From NCBI RefSeq assembly GCF_001425055.1, contig NZ_LMDK01000001.1, forward strand, positions 509,845 through 573,844: a stretch of 64,000 bases of DNA, written 5' to 3'. The translations under genes and the position numbers were made by a program. Shown in pieces: positions 51,034 to 59,787 of the stretch. Source of the stretch: Pelomonas sp. Root1237 (GTDB taxonomy: Bacteria; Pseudomonadota; Gammaproteobacteria; Burkholderiales; Burkholderiaceae_C). The notes under the pieces were generated by a model, which searched no databases, was not told the origin of the DNA, and worked only from the letters and a program-made list of their open reading frames with translations. How positions within the stretch are numbered: the first letter of the stretch is position 1; each line of letters starts with the position of its first letter.

Positions 51034-51915
51034 ATGAAGACGATGCTGCGCGGCCTGCTGGCCGCTGTCGGCCTGCTGCTGAGCCTGTCCACACAGGCCG
51101 CCGACGCCCCACCCGAGAACGCGGCCTGGACCGAGGCCAAGGCCGCGGCCAAGGAAGGCCCGGCCGACGTCGCCATCGCAGGGCAGGCCACGCTGCACCT
51201 GCCGGCCGGCCGCATCTTCATCCCCCAGCCCCAGGCCGGCAAGCTGCTGACCGCGATGGGCAACCCGGGCGAACACACCGAACTGGCCGGCCTCATCTTC
51301 CCCAAGGGCGACGGCGAATGGTTCGCCACGCTGCGCTACATCGCCTCCGGCTACGTGAAGGACGGCGACGCCAAGGAGTGGAAGGCCGATGACCTGCTGG
51401 CCAGCTACAAGGAAGGCACCGAGGCCAGCAACGACGAGCGCCAGAAGATGGGCGTGGCGCCCATCGAGATCACCGGCTGGGCCGAGCCGCCGGCCTATGA
51501 AGCGACCCAGCACCGCCTCGTCTGGGCGATGAGCTCCAAGGAAAAGGGCGCGCCGGCCGACGCGGGCCAGGGCGTCAACTACAACACCTATGCGTTGGGC
51601 CGCGAGGGCTATCTGAGCCTGAACTTCATCACCGACCTGAAGGACCTGCCGGCCCAGAAGCCCGATGCGAAAGCCTTGCTCGGGGCGCTGGAGTTCGACA
51701 AGGGCAAGCGCTACGAGGACTTCGATTCGGCCACCGACCATGTCGCCGAGTACGGCCTGGCGGCCCTCGTCGTCGGCGTGGGTGCCAAGAAGCTCGGCCT
51801 GCTGGCTGTGGCCTTCGCCTTCGTCGCCAAGTTCGCCAAGATCATCCTGCTCGCCGTCGTCGGCTTCGGCGCGGCCATCACCAAGTTCTTCAAGCGCGAC
51901 AAGCCGACGACCTGA
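51034..51915 (+). CDS. DUF2167 domain membrane-anchored protein
   Basis: 293 residues. Signal peptide (MKTMLRGLLAAVGLLLSLSTQAA), then the extracytoplasmic DUF2167 region with AGLIFPKGDGEWFATLRYIASGYVKDGD and RLVWAMSS...GVNYNTYALGREGYLSLNF. Two hydrophobic segments near the C-terminus (YGLAALVVGVGAKKLGLLAV and FAKIILLAVVGFGAAI) anchor it, leaving a basic tail FFKRDKPTT. AGGGAGA lies before the ATG. Its stop overlaps the start of an intramembrane protease gene by one base, so the two likely act together. Function unknown. Confidence 0.88.
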   Translation: MKTMLRGLLAAVGLLLSLSTQAADAPPENAAWTEAKAAAKEGPADVAIAGQATLHLPAGRIFIPQPQAGKLLTAMGNPGEHTELAGLIFPKGDGEWFATLRYIASGYVKDGDAKEWKADDLLASYKEGTEASNDERQKMGVAPIEITGWAEPPAYEATQHRLVWAMSSKEKGAPADAGQGVNYNTYALGREGYLSLNFITDLKDLPAQKPDAKALLGALEFDKGKRYEDFDSATDHVAEYGLAALVVGVGAKKLGLLAVAFAFVAKFAKIILLAVVGFGAAITKFFKRDKPTT

Positions 51916-52634
51916 TGTTCAAGCTCATTGCGCTGCTGCTGTCGGGAGCCAAGCTCGGCAAGCTGCTGACCACCGGAGGGACGATGCTGATCTCGCTGGT
52001 CGTCTACGCCTGGATCTACGGTTGGCGCTATGCGGCAGGCTTCATCGCGCTGCTGTTCGTGCATGAGATGGGCCACTTCATCGCGGCGCGCTACAAGGGG
52101 CTCAACGTCGGCGCGCCGACCTTCATCCCCTTCGTCGGCGCCTGGGTCGAGTTGAAGGATATGCCGCATGACGCGCAGACCGAGGCTTTTGTCGGCCTGG
52201 CCGGGCCGATGCTGGGTACGGTCGGCGCCACGGTCACCTATCTGATGGCGCGCAGCTGGGGCGCCGACTGGCTGCTGGCCGTGTCCTACAGCGGCTTCTT
52301 CCTGAACCTGTTCAACCTGATTCCGATTTCGCCTTTCGACGGTGGCCGCATCACGGCCGTCCTGTCGCCGCGCATCTGGCTGCTCGGCGCGCCCATGCTC
52401 GTGGCGCTGTTCTTCTGGCGGCCCAGCCCGATGCTGATCCTGATGGCCCTGCTGGCCTGGCCCCAGCTCATCAAGGCCTGGCGGCATCGCAGCGACAGCC
52501 CCGAGGCGCAGACCTATTACGCCGTGCCCGCGGCCGTGAAATGGGAGTACGCGACCTACTACCTCGTGCTGGCCGCCTACCTCGCCGTCATGTGCCACGA
52601 CGTGCACGAAATGCTGGCCGTCGTGCGCGGCTGA
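51915..52634 (+). CDS. M50-type site-2 intramembrane metalloprotease
   Basis: 239 residues, about six membrane helices. The zinc motif HEMGH is at 50-54 in LLFVHEMGHFIAARYKGL and the third ligand Asp142 in NLIPISPFDGGR. No PDZ domain is present, so it is a compact form. By analogy with site-2 proteases it would cleave transmembrane segments of other proteins. The one-base overlap with the DUF2167 gene suggests that its partner or substrate is that protein. Confidence 0.9.
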   Translation: MFKLIALLLSGAKLGKLLTTGGTMLISLVVYAWIYGWRYAAGFIALLFVHEMGHFIAARYKGLNVGAPTFIPFVGAWVELKDMPHDAQTEAFVGLAGPMLGTVGATVTYLMARSWGADWLLAVSYSGFFLNLFNLIPISPFDGGRITAVLSPRIWLLGAPMLVALFFWRPSPMLILMALLAWPQLIKAWRHRSDSPEAQTYYAVPAAVKWEYATYYLVLAAYLAVMCHDVHEMLAVVRG

Positions 52635-52700
52635 CACGAGCAGGCGGGTTGGCCTCGGGGCGCACTACGATCCAGCCGCACCCCGTGCCCGGAGTTCCCC

Positions 52701-53498
52701 ATGACCCGCACCCGCCTGCTGCTGGCCTTGTGCCTGTCCGCCCTGCTGGCGTCACCAGCCAGCGCGGAACGGCAGCTGCGCGCCTGCGCCCATCCGGCCG
52801 CCCAGCCGATGAGCTGGGAGCAGCAGGGCCGGCTGCACGGCGTCTGCGTCGAGGTCGCGCGTCGCGCCTTCGCTGCCGCCGGATGGACGCTTGCCGTCGA
52901 ACCGGTCGGGCCCTGGTCCCGCTGCCAGGCCCTGGTCGAGCGCGGCGAAGTGGACGTGATGGTCTGCGCCTTCGACACCCCCAAGCGGCGCGGGTACGCC
53001 GTGGTCGTGGAGCCGGCGCTGGCACGCAATGAGGGCGCACTCTTCGTGCGGCGGGACAACCCGCTGCGCTTTGAGGGCTGGACCGATCTCGCCGGCCTTC
53101 GCATCGGCGTGGGCCTGGGCGTCAGCCTGGGAACGGAGGTGGACCAGCAACTTGCCCATCATGCCCTGGTGGACAACGCGCTCAGCGAGGAGCTGAACCT
53201 GCGCAAATTGCTGCTGGGCCGCCTGGATGCGGTTGCCACGGCGCGCGAATCGGGCGAGCAACTGTTGCGCGCCGTGGGCTGCGAGCAGGAGGTGCGCGTG
53301 CTGCCGCGTGGCCTCGGCGCGGCAGGGCTGTACCTGCAGATATCGCGGCAATCGCCGGGCGTGTCGGCCGCCGCGCAGGTGCGGGACTATCTGCTGCAGC
53401 CCGGCTACGCAGCCGAACTGCAGCAGCTGCATCGCCAGCAGGCCGAGCTCTATCGTCAGCAAAATCCGCCGCGCGAACTGGGGCGCTGCGGGCGCTGA
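52701..53498 (+). CDS. periplasmic solute-binding protein, family 3-like
   Basis: 265 residues. Signal peptide (MTRTRLLLALCLSALLASPASA), then RQLRACAHPAAQPMSW opening the first lobe, with SRCQALVERGEVDVMVCAFDTPKRR and a C-terminal EAL-like helix rich in Gln (LQQLHRQQAELYRQQ). No transporter genes are next to it. GGAG lies nine bases before the ATG. It resembles the second such protein at 23791-24537 in plan but not in sequence. Confidence 0.78.
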   Translation: MTRTRLLLALCLSALLASPASAERQLRACAHPAAQPMSWEQQGRLHGVCVEVARRAFAAAGWTLAVEPVGPWSRCQALVERGEVDVMVCAFDTPKRRGYAVVVEPALARNEGALFVRRDNPLRFEGWTDLAGLRIGVGLGVSLGTEVDQQLAHHALVDNALSEELNLRKLLLGRLDAVATARESGEQLLRAVGCEQEVRVLPRGLGAAGLYLQISRQSPGVSAAAQVRDYLLQPGYAAELQQLHRQQAELYRQQNPPRELGRCGR

Positions 53499-53581
53499 GG
53501 CTGCCGGGCAAGCGAGGCTTCACCAGTCAAGTGCCGTCGTCGCGCGGCGCCGGCCTAGACTGGGCCGCACCATGCGCCAGG

Positions 53582-54496
53582 ATGATGCCGACCCCGCCGC
53601 CGCTCCAGCCCGCCGCTGACCGCCGCAGGTGGCTGGGCCTGCTGCTGGCGGTGCTGGGCGCCATCGGCTTCTCGGGCAAGGCCATCATCGTCAAGCTGGC
53701 CTATCGCCACGGCGTCGACGCGGTCACGCTGCTGATGTGGCGCATGCTGCTGGCCCTGCCTTTCTTCGTGGCGCTGGCCTGGTGGGCCGGCCGCGGCAAG
53801 CCGGTGCTGACGCGTCGCGACTGGCGCGACATCGGCGTGCTCGGCTTCACCGGCTACTACCTGGCGAGCTACCTCGACTTCGCCGGCCTGGCCTACATCA
53901 CGGCCAGCCTGGAGCGGCTGATCCTCTACCTCAACCCGACGCTGGTGCTGCTGCTGTCGGTCGTCTTCTTCCACCACCGGCTGCAGGCGCGGCAGGTCAT
54001 TGCGCTGGCCATCAGCTATGCCGGCGTCGTGGCGGTGTTCGCGCATGAACTCAGCTTCCAGGGGTCCGACACGGCGCTCGGGGCGGCCCTGGTGTTCGGC
54101 AGTGCCGTCAGCTATGCCGTCTATCTGGCGCTGTCCGGCAAGGTCGTGCAGCGCCTGGGCTCGATGCGGTTGGCAGGCCTGGCCAGCAGCGTGGCCTGCG
54201 TGCTGTGCATCGCGCAGTTCGCGTTGCTCAAGCCCGCCTCCGCCTTCATCGTGCCCGAGCCGGTGATGTGGCTGTCGCTGTTGAATGCCACCGCCTGCAC
54301 GGTGGCGCCGGTGCTGATGGTGATGCTGGCCATCGCCCGCATTGGCGCACCGCTGTCATCGCAGGTCGGCATGGTCGGGCCGATGAGCACCATCCTGATG
54401 GGCTACTTCATCCTCGGCGAGCCAATGAACGGCTGGATCGCGGTCGGGACCATGCTCGTGCTGGTGGGAGTCTTCCTCACCACTCGCCCGCGGTGA
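53582..54496 (+). CDS. EamA/DMT-superfamily metabolite exporter
   Basis: About 304 residues from ATG 53582 (ATG 53585 equally possible). Ten predicted helices in two EamA repeats: LLLAVLGAIGFSGKAIIVKLAYRHG and AALVFGSAVSYAVYLALSGKV. Segments such as YITASLERLILYLNPTLVLLLSVVFF are typical. The substrate is unknown; only 27 percent or so of the family has been characterised by transport assays to my knowledge, so no call is made. Its stop precedes hairpin repeat copy C. Confidence 0.88.
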   Translation: MMPTPPPLQPAADRRRWLGLLLAVLGAIGFSGKAIIVKLAYRHGVDAVTLLMWRMLLALPFFVALAWWAGRGKPVLTRRDWRDIGVLGFTGYYLASYLDFAGLAYITASLERLILYLNPTLVLLLSVVFFHHRLQARQVIALAISYAGVVAVFAHELSFQGSDTALGAALVFGSAVSYAVYLALSGKVVQRLGSMRLAGLASSVACVLCIAQFALLKPASAFIVPEPVMWLSLLNATACTVAPVLMVMLAIARIGAPLSSQVGMVGPMSTILMGYFILGEPMNGWIAVGTMLVLVGVFLTTRPR

Positions 54497-54498
54497 TT

Positions 54499-54715
54499 TG
54501 GGCCGAGCGCTGGGCCGCTCCCGAGCCGGCCCGTCAGGCGATGTGCTTGCGGCTCAATGCCGCAAGCATCGCCGTCCCCTCGGGGGCTGAGGCCGGACAC
54601 GGCAAGTCCTGTGGACTTGTCGTGCCTGCCGAAGAGCAGCCGCTCCGTCGGCTGCGCGGTCTGCAAGACCGGCTGGGCACGCCCGCGTTCAGCGCGGCGT
54701 GACTGGACGAGGGGC
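54499..54715 (-). repeat. composite hairpin repeat, copy C (3' of the TRAP large-permease gene)
   Basis: 217 bases between two convergent stop codons, read 3' from the TRAP gene. It begins with GCCCCTCGTCCA (shared with copy B), then a stem around CGCTGAACGCG (shared with copy A), then perfect stems CGGTCT/AGACCG, GCAGCCG/CGGCTGC and CAAGTCC/GGACTTG found only here, a C/G stem, a 9-base stem GCTTGCGGC/GCCGCAAGC (54545-54567) and a GGGCCG/CGGCCC stem. This is the longest copy, with three extra hairpins inserted in the middle. Confidence 0.7.
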
Positions 54716-54720
54716 GGACA

Positions 54721-56592
54721 TCACCTTCCGTAGAGGTAGCCCGGCAGCCACAGCGTCATCTCCGGCCACACGTACATGAACACCATGCACAGGATGACGA
54801 TGAGCATGTAGGGCATCATGCCCGCGAAGATCTGGTTCAGCGTCACATGCGGCGGGCTCACCCCCTTCAGGTAGAAGGCCGACATGGCCACCGGCGGGCT
54901 CAGGAAAGCGGCCTGCAGGTTCACGAACACCAGCACGCCCCACAGCATCGGGTCGATCTGGAAGTGCGCCAGCAGTGGCAGGAAGATGGGCACGAAGATG
55001 ACGATGATCTCGGTCCACTCCAGCGGCCAGCCCAGCACGAAGATGATGGCCTGCGACAGCAGCATGAACTGCAGCGGCGTCAGGTCCATCGACAGCACCC
55101 AGCGCTCCACCAGCGCCTGCCCGCCCAGCAGCGCGAACACGGCCGAGAACAACGCCGAGCCGACAAACAGCCAGCAGACCATGGCCGTCGTCTTGGCGGT
55201 CAGGAACACCGCCTCGCGGGTCTTCTTGAAGGTCAGCGAGCCGGCCTGCCAGGCCATCAGGAAGGCACCTGCCGCACCCACTGCAGCTGATTCGGTGGCG
55301 GTGGTGATGCCGAACAGGATGACGCCCAGCACCACCAGCGTCAGGATGCCCAGCGGCATCACCGACGACACCAGCATGGTCAGGATCTCGTACTGCTCGG
55401 CGTCGAAGCGCCAGTAGTACCAGGCCAGCAGCAGGGCCGTCAGCACGCAGACGATGGCGAAGCCCGTGTAGAAGTTCTTCGGTACGGCCTCGGGTCGGGG
55501 TGCTTCGCTGACTGCGCCACCCATGCGCTGCAGCGGCTCGTCGGCGGCGGGCTTGGCTGCGCTCGGTTCGGCCAGGGCACCGGGCGGTTCCTGCAACCCG
55601 CCGCTGGCCCCTGGCGGTTCGGCCAGGCCGCCCGATGGGCTCGGCGGTTCCTGCAGCCCACCGGGTGCGGCCGGCGCATCCAGCTTCTGCATCGCCGCGG
55701 GCGCACTGACCTCGGTCTTTTGCGTGTAGTCGGTGACGTACCACCAGGTCGTGCCCAGGCAGACCAGGGCCAGCCACACGGGTACCAGGGCGCGAAGCAG
55801 GCTGGCCAGCAGCCGGCCCCAGCCCATGGGTGCGCCTGAAGGGGACAGCACCGCCTTCAGCAGTGCCCACAGCATGCGCGGCGAATAGCGATCGGCCAGT
55901 GCGGCGATGGCCGGCGAGATCGGTGCGCGCTGCTGCTCCGGCGGCAACTGCGGCGCGACCTTCGGGTTGATCATGCACCAACCGATCACGTAGACCAGGT
56001 ACAGGAAGGCCAGGAAGAAGCCCGGGAACATCGCCGCTGCGTAGAGCTTGACGACCGACTGCCCAGCCACGGCCGCGTAGACGATGATCATCACGGAGGG
56101 CGGGATCAGGATGCCCAGCGTGCCGCCGGCCGTGATGACGCCCGCGGCCAGGCGCGTGTCGTAGCCGGCCTTCAGCATGGGCCGCATCGCGATGACGCCC
56201 ATCAGCACGACGACCGCGCCGACCAGGCCGCTGGCAATGCCCCAGAAGGTGCAGATGACCAGCGTCGTCACCGCCAGCGAGCCGGGCAGGCGACGGAAGG
56301 CCAGCTGCACGCTGTGGAACATCTTGTCCACCAGCGCGCCGCGTTCCATCACATAGCCCATCAGCACGAACAGCGGTATCGACAGCAGCGTGTCGTTGTT
56401 CATCGCGCCGTAGGCGCGTTGCACCATCAGGTCGAAGATGCGGTTGTCCAGCCAGGGCTGGCCGGGGTCGTAGAAGGCGACAAAGCCGAACAGCATGCCC
56501 AGGCCCATCAGCGTGAAGGCCGTCGGGAAGCCCAGCAGGATGACGACCACGATGAGGCTGAGCATGGTCAGGCCGAGGGCGGCATTACTCAT
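54721..56592 (-). CDS. TRAP transporter large permease (DctM) with Pro-rich insertion
   Basis: Sodium-coupled uptake of organic acids with DctQ and DctP. 623 residues, longer than the usual 425-430. Helices fill residues 1-210 and 370-620, with family motifs TAGGTLGILIPPSVMIIVYAAV and, in the second half, FGITTATESAAVGAAGAFL. The middle, about 297-370, is a Pro/Ala-rich soluble loop with a ten-residue repeat GGLQEPP/GGLAEPP. The start overlaps the small-permease stop by eight bases. Confidence 0.93.
   Translation of the reverse strand: MSNAALGLTMLSLIVVVILLGFPTAFTLMGLGMLFGFVAFYDPGQPWLDNRIFDLMVQRAYGAMNNDTLLSIPLFVLMGYVMERGALVDKMFHSVQLAFRRLPGSLAVTTLVICTFWGIASGLVGAVVVLMGVIAMRPMLKAGYDTRLAAGVITAGGTLGILIPPSVMIIVYAAVAGQSVVKLYAAAMFPGFFLAFLYLVYVIGWCMINPKVAPQLPPEQQRAPISPAIAALADRYSPRMLWALLKAVLSPSGAPMGWGRLLASLLRALVPVWLALVCLGTTWWYVTDYTQKTEVSAPAAMQKLDAPAAPGGLQEPPSPSGGLAEPPGASGGLQEPPGALAEPSAAKPAADEPLQRMGGAVSEAPRPEAVPKNFYTGFAIVCVLTALLLAWYYWRFDAEQYEILTMLVSSVMPLGILTLVVLGVILFGITTATESAAVGAAGAFLMAWQAGSLTFKKTREAVFLTAKTTAMVCWLFVGSALFSAVFALLGGQALVERWVLSMDLTPLQFMLLSQAIIFVLGWPLEWTEIIVIFVPIFLPLLAHFQIDPMLWGVLVFVNLQAAFLSPPVAMSAFYLKGVSPPHVTLNQIFAGMMPYMLIVILCMVFMYVWPEMTLWLPGYLYGR
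55573..55662 (-). repeat. three-copy 30-base tandem repeat in the TRAP permease gene
   Basis: Three near-identical 30-base units encode GGLQEPPSPS, GGLAEPPGAS and GGLQEPPGAL (residues 311-340). Such units arise by slippage and may vary in number between strains. Confidence 0.7.
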
Positions 56593-57253
56593 GCGGGTTG
56601 CCTCCAGTGGTGCTGCGCTGGCGCGCGATTTCGTCGATGTTCTTGGCCCGGTCGATGGCCTCGCGGGCCGCGTCGGCGTCGACGTGCGTGCTGGCCGCCA
56701 GCTGCTGCTCGACGACGTCGATCTCCTCGGCGTCGCGCAGCCGTGGCGTCCACGCCCCCGTGCGTATGCAGACGATGCAGCGCAGGATCTCGGACAGGCC
56801 CTGCAGCATGACCATCGCGCCAGCGATCGGGATGATGGCCTTGAAGGGGTAGACCGGCAGCGGCGTGGCGTTGAAGGTGGTCTCGTGGATGCGCAGCGAG
56901 TCGCCGAAGTAGGTCCAGCCGCTCCAGGTCAGCGCGCCGATGCCGGGCAGGAAGAAGACGACGTAGAGCACCAGGTCCAGCCAGGCCTGGGTGCGCGGCC
57001 GCATGCGACCGTAGAGGAAGTCACCGCGCACATGGCCGTCGTGAGCCAGCGCGTAGGCGCCGCCCATCATGAACAGCGTGCCGTAGAGCATGTTGCTCGC
57101 GTCGAAGATCCAGGCCGTCGGCATGTTCAGCGCATAGCGTTTGAACACCTCGGCCACCACCATCAGCATCAGCACGACGATCAACCAGGCGGAGGCCTTG
57201 CCGACCCACGTGCTGATGCCGTCCACCCGATGCAGCAGCTTCTGCACATCCAT
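56585..57253 (-). CDS. TRAP transporter small permease (DctQ)
   Basis: 222 residues, four helices: ASAWLIVVLMLMVVAEVFKRY, NMLYGTLFMMGGAYALAHDGH, WLDLVLYVVFFLPGIGALTW and PFKAIIPIAGAMVMLQGLSEIL. The family motif GAYALAHDGHVRGDFLYGRM is clear. The cytoplasmic tail is acidic and longer than usual. The ATG at 57253 has an AGGGG motif about eight bases upstream; upstream frame extension to 57301 is probably not coding. It lies 63 bases after the solute-binding protein gene. Confidence 0.93.
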   Translation of the reverse strand: MDVQKLLHRVDGISTWVGKASAWLIVVLMLMVVAEVFKRYALNMPTAWIFDASNMLYGTLFMMGGAYALAHDGHVRGDFLYGRMRPRTQAWLDLVLYVVFFLPGIGALTWSGWTYFGDSLRIHETTFNATPLPVYPFKAIIPIAGAMVMLQGLSEILRCIVCIRTGAWTPRLRDAEEIDVVEQQLAASTHVDADAAREAIDRAKNIDEIARQRSTTGGNPHE

Positions 57254-57316
57254 CGCATCACCCCTCATGCAGGACAGGCCCCGAAGGGCCCGTCGATTCA
57301 CGTGCTCGGCGCGCCT

Positions 57317-58429
57317 TCAGCCCTTCTTGGCGAAGTAGTGGTTCCAGGCCATCTTGAAGTCGACCAGGTAGTCGTTCTGCCATTGGCCGGCACGCAGGGC
57401 GAAGGCACGCTGGCTGTCCAGCACCTTCTTGAAGTGCGGGTTCTCGGCCGACTTCTTGGCGATCACCTTGTCCCAGGATTCGAGCTGGTTGCGCAGGATG
57501 GCGTCCGGCGTCTTGTAGAAGGCCACGCCGCCCTTCTTCATCTCGGCGTAGTCCTTGGAGTTGCGGTCGATGGCCTTCCAGCTCATGTCGGCGCTGGAAG
57601 CCTGCACCGCGTAGTCGATGATCTTCTTCAGTTCGGCCGGCAGCGCGTTGTACTTGCCCTTGTTGAACAGGATCTCGAACTGCTCGGTGCTTTGGTGGAA
57701 GCTCTGCAGCATGCAGTTTTTGGCCACGTCGGGGAAGCCGAGGATGCGGTCGCTGGTGGCGTTGTTGAACTCGGCCGCATCGATGAGGCCGCGGTCCAGC
57801 GCCGCGACGATCTCGCCGCCCGGCAGCGGGTTCACGGCCGCACCCTGCTCGGTGTAGAGGTCCACCGCCAGGCCCACGGTGCGGAACTTGACGCCCTTCA
57901 TCTGGTCCAGGTTGGCCACCGGCTTCTTGAACCAGCCATAGGGCTGGGTCGGCATCGGGCCGTACAGGAAAGACACCACTTCCATGCTGATGGACTTGTA
58001 GATCTCCTCCAGCAGGGCCTCGCCACCGCCGTAGTTGTGCCAGGCCAGCAGCATGTTCGGGTCCATGCCGAAGCCCGGGCCGGAGCCCCACAGCGCCAGC
58101 GCCGAGTTCTTGCCGTAGTGGTAGGCCACCACGCCATGGCCGCCGTCCAGCGTGCCCTTGTTGACGGCCTCGAGCAGCTGGAAGGCCGGTACCACTGCGT
58201 TGGACGGCAGCACCTCGATCTTCAGGCGGCCGCCGGCCATGTCGTTGACCTTCTTGGCGAAGTCCTGGGCGTACTCGTGGAAGATGTCCTTGGCAGGCCA
58301 GGTCGACTGGAAGCGCAGGCTGACGGTCTCCGCTTTCGAGATCATGGGGGCTGCCAGGGCGGCACCCCCGGCCGTCGTGGCCGCGGCCGTCTTGATGAAG
58401 CGACGGCGAGCGCTGGGTTTCTGGGTCAT
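57317..58429 (-). CDS. TRAP transporter substrate-binding protein (DctP) with Tat signal
   Basis: 370 residues. The N-terminus has a twin-arginine motif RRRFIKT followed by a hydrophobic segment and an Ala-rich cleavage region (ISKAETVSL), so the protein is exported folded. The binding domain has VSLRFQSTWPAKDIFHEYAQDFAKKVND and the substrate-pocket region KFRTVGLAVDLYTEQGAAVNPLPGGEIVAALDRGLIDAAEF. This subgroup is often linked to 2-oxoacids or mandelate-like compounds, but no specific substrate can be read. GGAGA lies before the ATG. First gene of the dctP-dctQ-dctM operon. Confidence 0.94.
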   Translation of the reverse strand: MTQKPSARRRFIKTAAATTAGGAALAAPMISKAETVSLRFQSTWPAKDIFHEYAQDFAKKVNDMAGGRLKIEVLPSNAVVPAFQLLEAVNKGTLDGGHGVVAYHYGKNSALALWGSGPGFGMDPNMLLAWHNYGGGEALLEEIYKSISMEVVSFLYGPMPTQPYGWFKKPVANLDQMKGVKFRTVGLAVDLYTEQGAAVNPLPGGEIVAALDRGLIDAAEFNNATSDRILGFPDVAKNCMLQSFHQSTEQFEILFNKGKYNALPAELKKIIDYAVQASSADMSWKAIDRNSKDYAEMKKGGVAFYKTPDAILRNQLESWDKVIAKKSAENPHFKKVLDSQRAFALRAGQWQNDYLVDFKMAWNHYFAKKG

Positions 58430-58645
58430 GGGCTGTCTCCAATGGATGTTTTGAATGCGCCTTCAACAGAACCTGCGGCCGGGCGCGCGCCGCTGAGACC
58501 GAGTCTGGCTGGGAGCTGTCGGTGCGCAACTGGGTCAAACCCACGGATTGCACGCACCACCCCCGAGCCGTTCAAAATCGCTGAACATTGGCGACAACGC
58601 CAATGAACCGCTCCCCCCTCTGCCGGGAACACACTGCAAACCCAT

Positions 58646-59182
58646 ATGAGCCCTGCCAACCGCTACACCCCCATCGCCATCGCGCTGCACTGGCTGCTGG
58701 CGCTGGCCATCGTCGGCGCCTTCAGCGTGGGCCTGTACATGACCAGCCTGCCGTTCTCGCCGACACGGCTCAAGCTCTACAACTGGCACAAATGGGCCGG
58801 CGTCACCATCCTGACGCTGTCCGCCTTGCGCCTGCTGTGGCGCCTCACCCATCGCCCGCCAGCCGACATCCCCATGCCGGCCTGGCAGCTGCGCGCCGCC
58901 CATGTGACGCACAACCTGCTCTATGTGCTGTTCTTTGCCGTGCCGCTGTCCGGCTGGGCCTACAGCTCGGCGGCGGGCTTTCCCATCGTCTGGTTCGGCG
59001 TGCTGCCGCTGCCGGACTTCGTGGGCAAGGACAAGGAACTCGCCGAGACGCTGAAGCTGGTGCACCACTTCGCCGCCTACGGCCTGGGCCTGCTCGTCGC
59101 CGGCCATGTCGGCGCCGCCCTCAAACATCACTTCATCGACCGTGATGGCCTGCTTGCCCGCATGGGCCTGGGTCGCAACTGA
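58646..59182 (+). CDS. cytochrome b561-family protein
   Basis: 178 residues, four helices. Heme-ligand histidines His15 (IALHWLLAL), His48 (NWHKWAG), a third in VTHNLLYVLFF, and a fourth in VHHFAAYGLGLLVAGHVGA match the diheme b561 (CybB) pattern. It moves electrons across or near the inner membrane, perhaps from quinol. It is followed 20 bases later by two YceI proteins, a common arrangement. No Shine-Dalgarno is evident before the ATG. The 216 bases upstream hold no clear promoter. Confidence 0.92.
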   Translation: MSPANRYTPIAIALHWLLALAIVGAFSVGLYMTSLPFSPTRLKLYNWHKWAGVTILTLSALRLLWRLTHRPPADIPMPAWQLRAAHVTHNLLYVLFFAVPLSGWAYSSAAGFPIVWFGVLPLPDFVGKDKELAETLKLVHHFAAYGLGLLVAGHVGAALKHHFIDRDGLLARMGLGRN

Positions 59183-59202
59183 ACCGCACCTGAAAGGACT
59201 TC

Positions 59203-59736
59203 ATGAAACGCCTGATCTCCGCCCTGCTGATCGCCACCAGCGCCCTGGCCGCCCAGGCCGCCACGCTGCAGCCCGAGAAGAGCGACCTCAGCTTCACTTT
59301 CAAGCAGATGGGCGTGCCGGTGGACGGCAAGTTCAAGAAGTTCGAAGCCCAGCTCGATTTCGACACCAAGAAGCCCGAGGCCGGCAAGATCGCCTTCACG
59401 GTGGACCTGGGTAGCGTGTCCCTGGGCGACGCCAGCTTCGACGCCGAGCTCGCCAAGACGCCCTGGTTCGACACCAAGCGCAACGGCAAGGCCACATTTG
59501 TGTCCAGCGGCATCAAGGCCACCGGCCCCGGCAAGTACGACGTGGCCGGCAAGCTGAGCATCAAGGGCGCCAGCCGCGATGTCGTCGTGCCCCTCACGCT
59601 GGCCTCTGGCGTGGCCAGCGGCAGCGTGGCCATCAAGCGCCTGGATTTCAAGATCGGTGACGGCGAATGGGCCGACACGTCGATGGTCGCCAACGACGTG
59701 ACCGTGAAGTTCAAACTGTCCTTTTCCGGCATCTAG
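59203..59736 (+). CDS. YceI-family periplasmic protein
   Basis: 177 residues. Signal peptide (MKRLISALLIATSALAAQA), then the lipocalin-like YceI beta barrel: ATLQPEKSDLSFTFKQMGVPVDGKF, with FTVDLGSVSLGDASFDAELAKTPWFDTKRNGKATFVS and KGASRDVVVPLTL. YceI proteins bind polyisoprenoids such as quinone-like lipids. AAAGGA lies before the ATG. It follows the cytochrome gene closely and is 51 bases before a second, distinct YceI gene. Confidence 0.94.
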   Translation: MKRLISALLIATSALAAQAATLQPEKSDLSFTFKQMGVPVDGKFKKFEAQLDFDTKKPEAGKIAFTVDLGSVSLGDASFDAELAKTPWFDTKRNGKATFVSSGIKATGPGKYDVAGKLSIKGASRDVVVPLTLASGVASGSVAIKRLDFKIGDGEWADTSMVANDVTVKFKLSFSGI

Positions 59737-59787
59737 TCGGCCTGTAACCTCCCACCCCTCTCTTCCCACCCCCCGGAGACCTTCACG

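Noticed and set aside
48820..51741. A minus-strand frame of about 970 codons opposite the indolepyruvate oxidoreductase and DUF2167 genes
   Set aside because: It spans two real genes and a terminator and has no recognisable domains.
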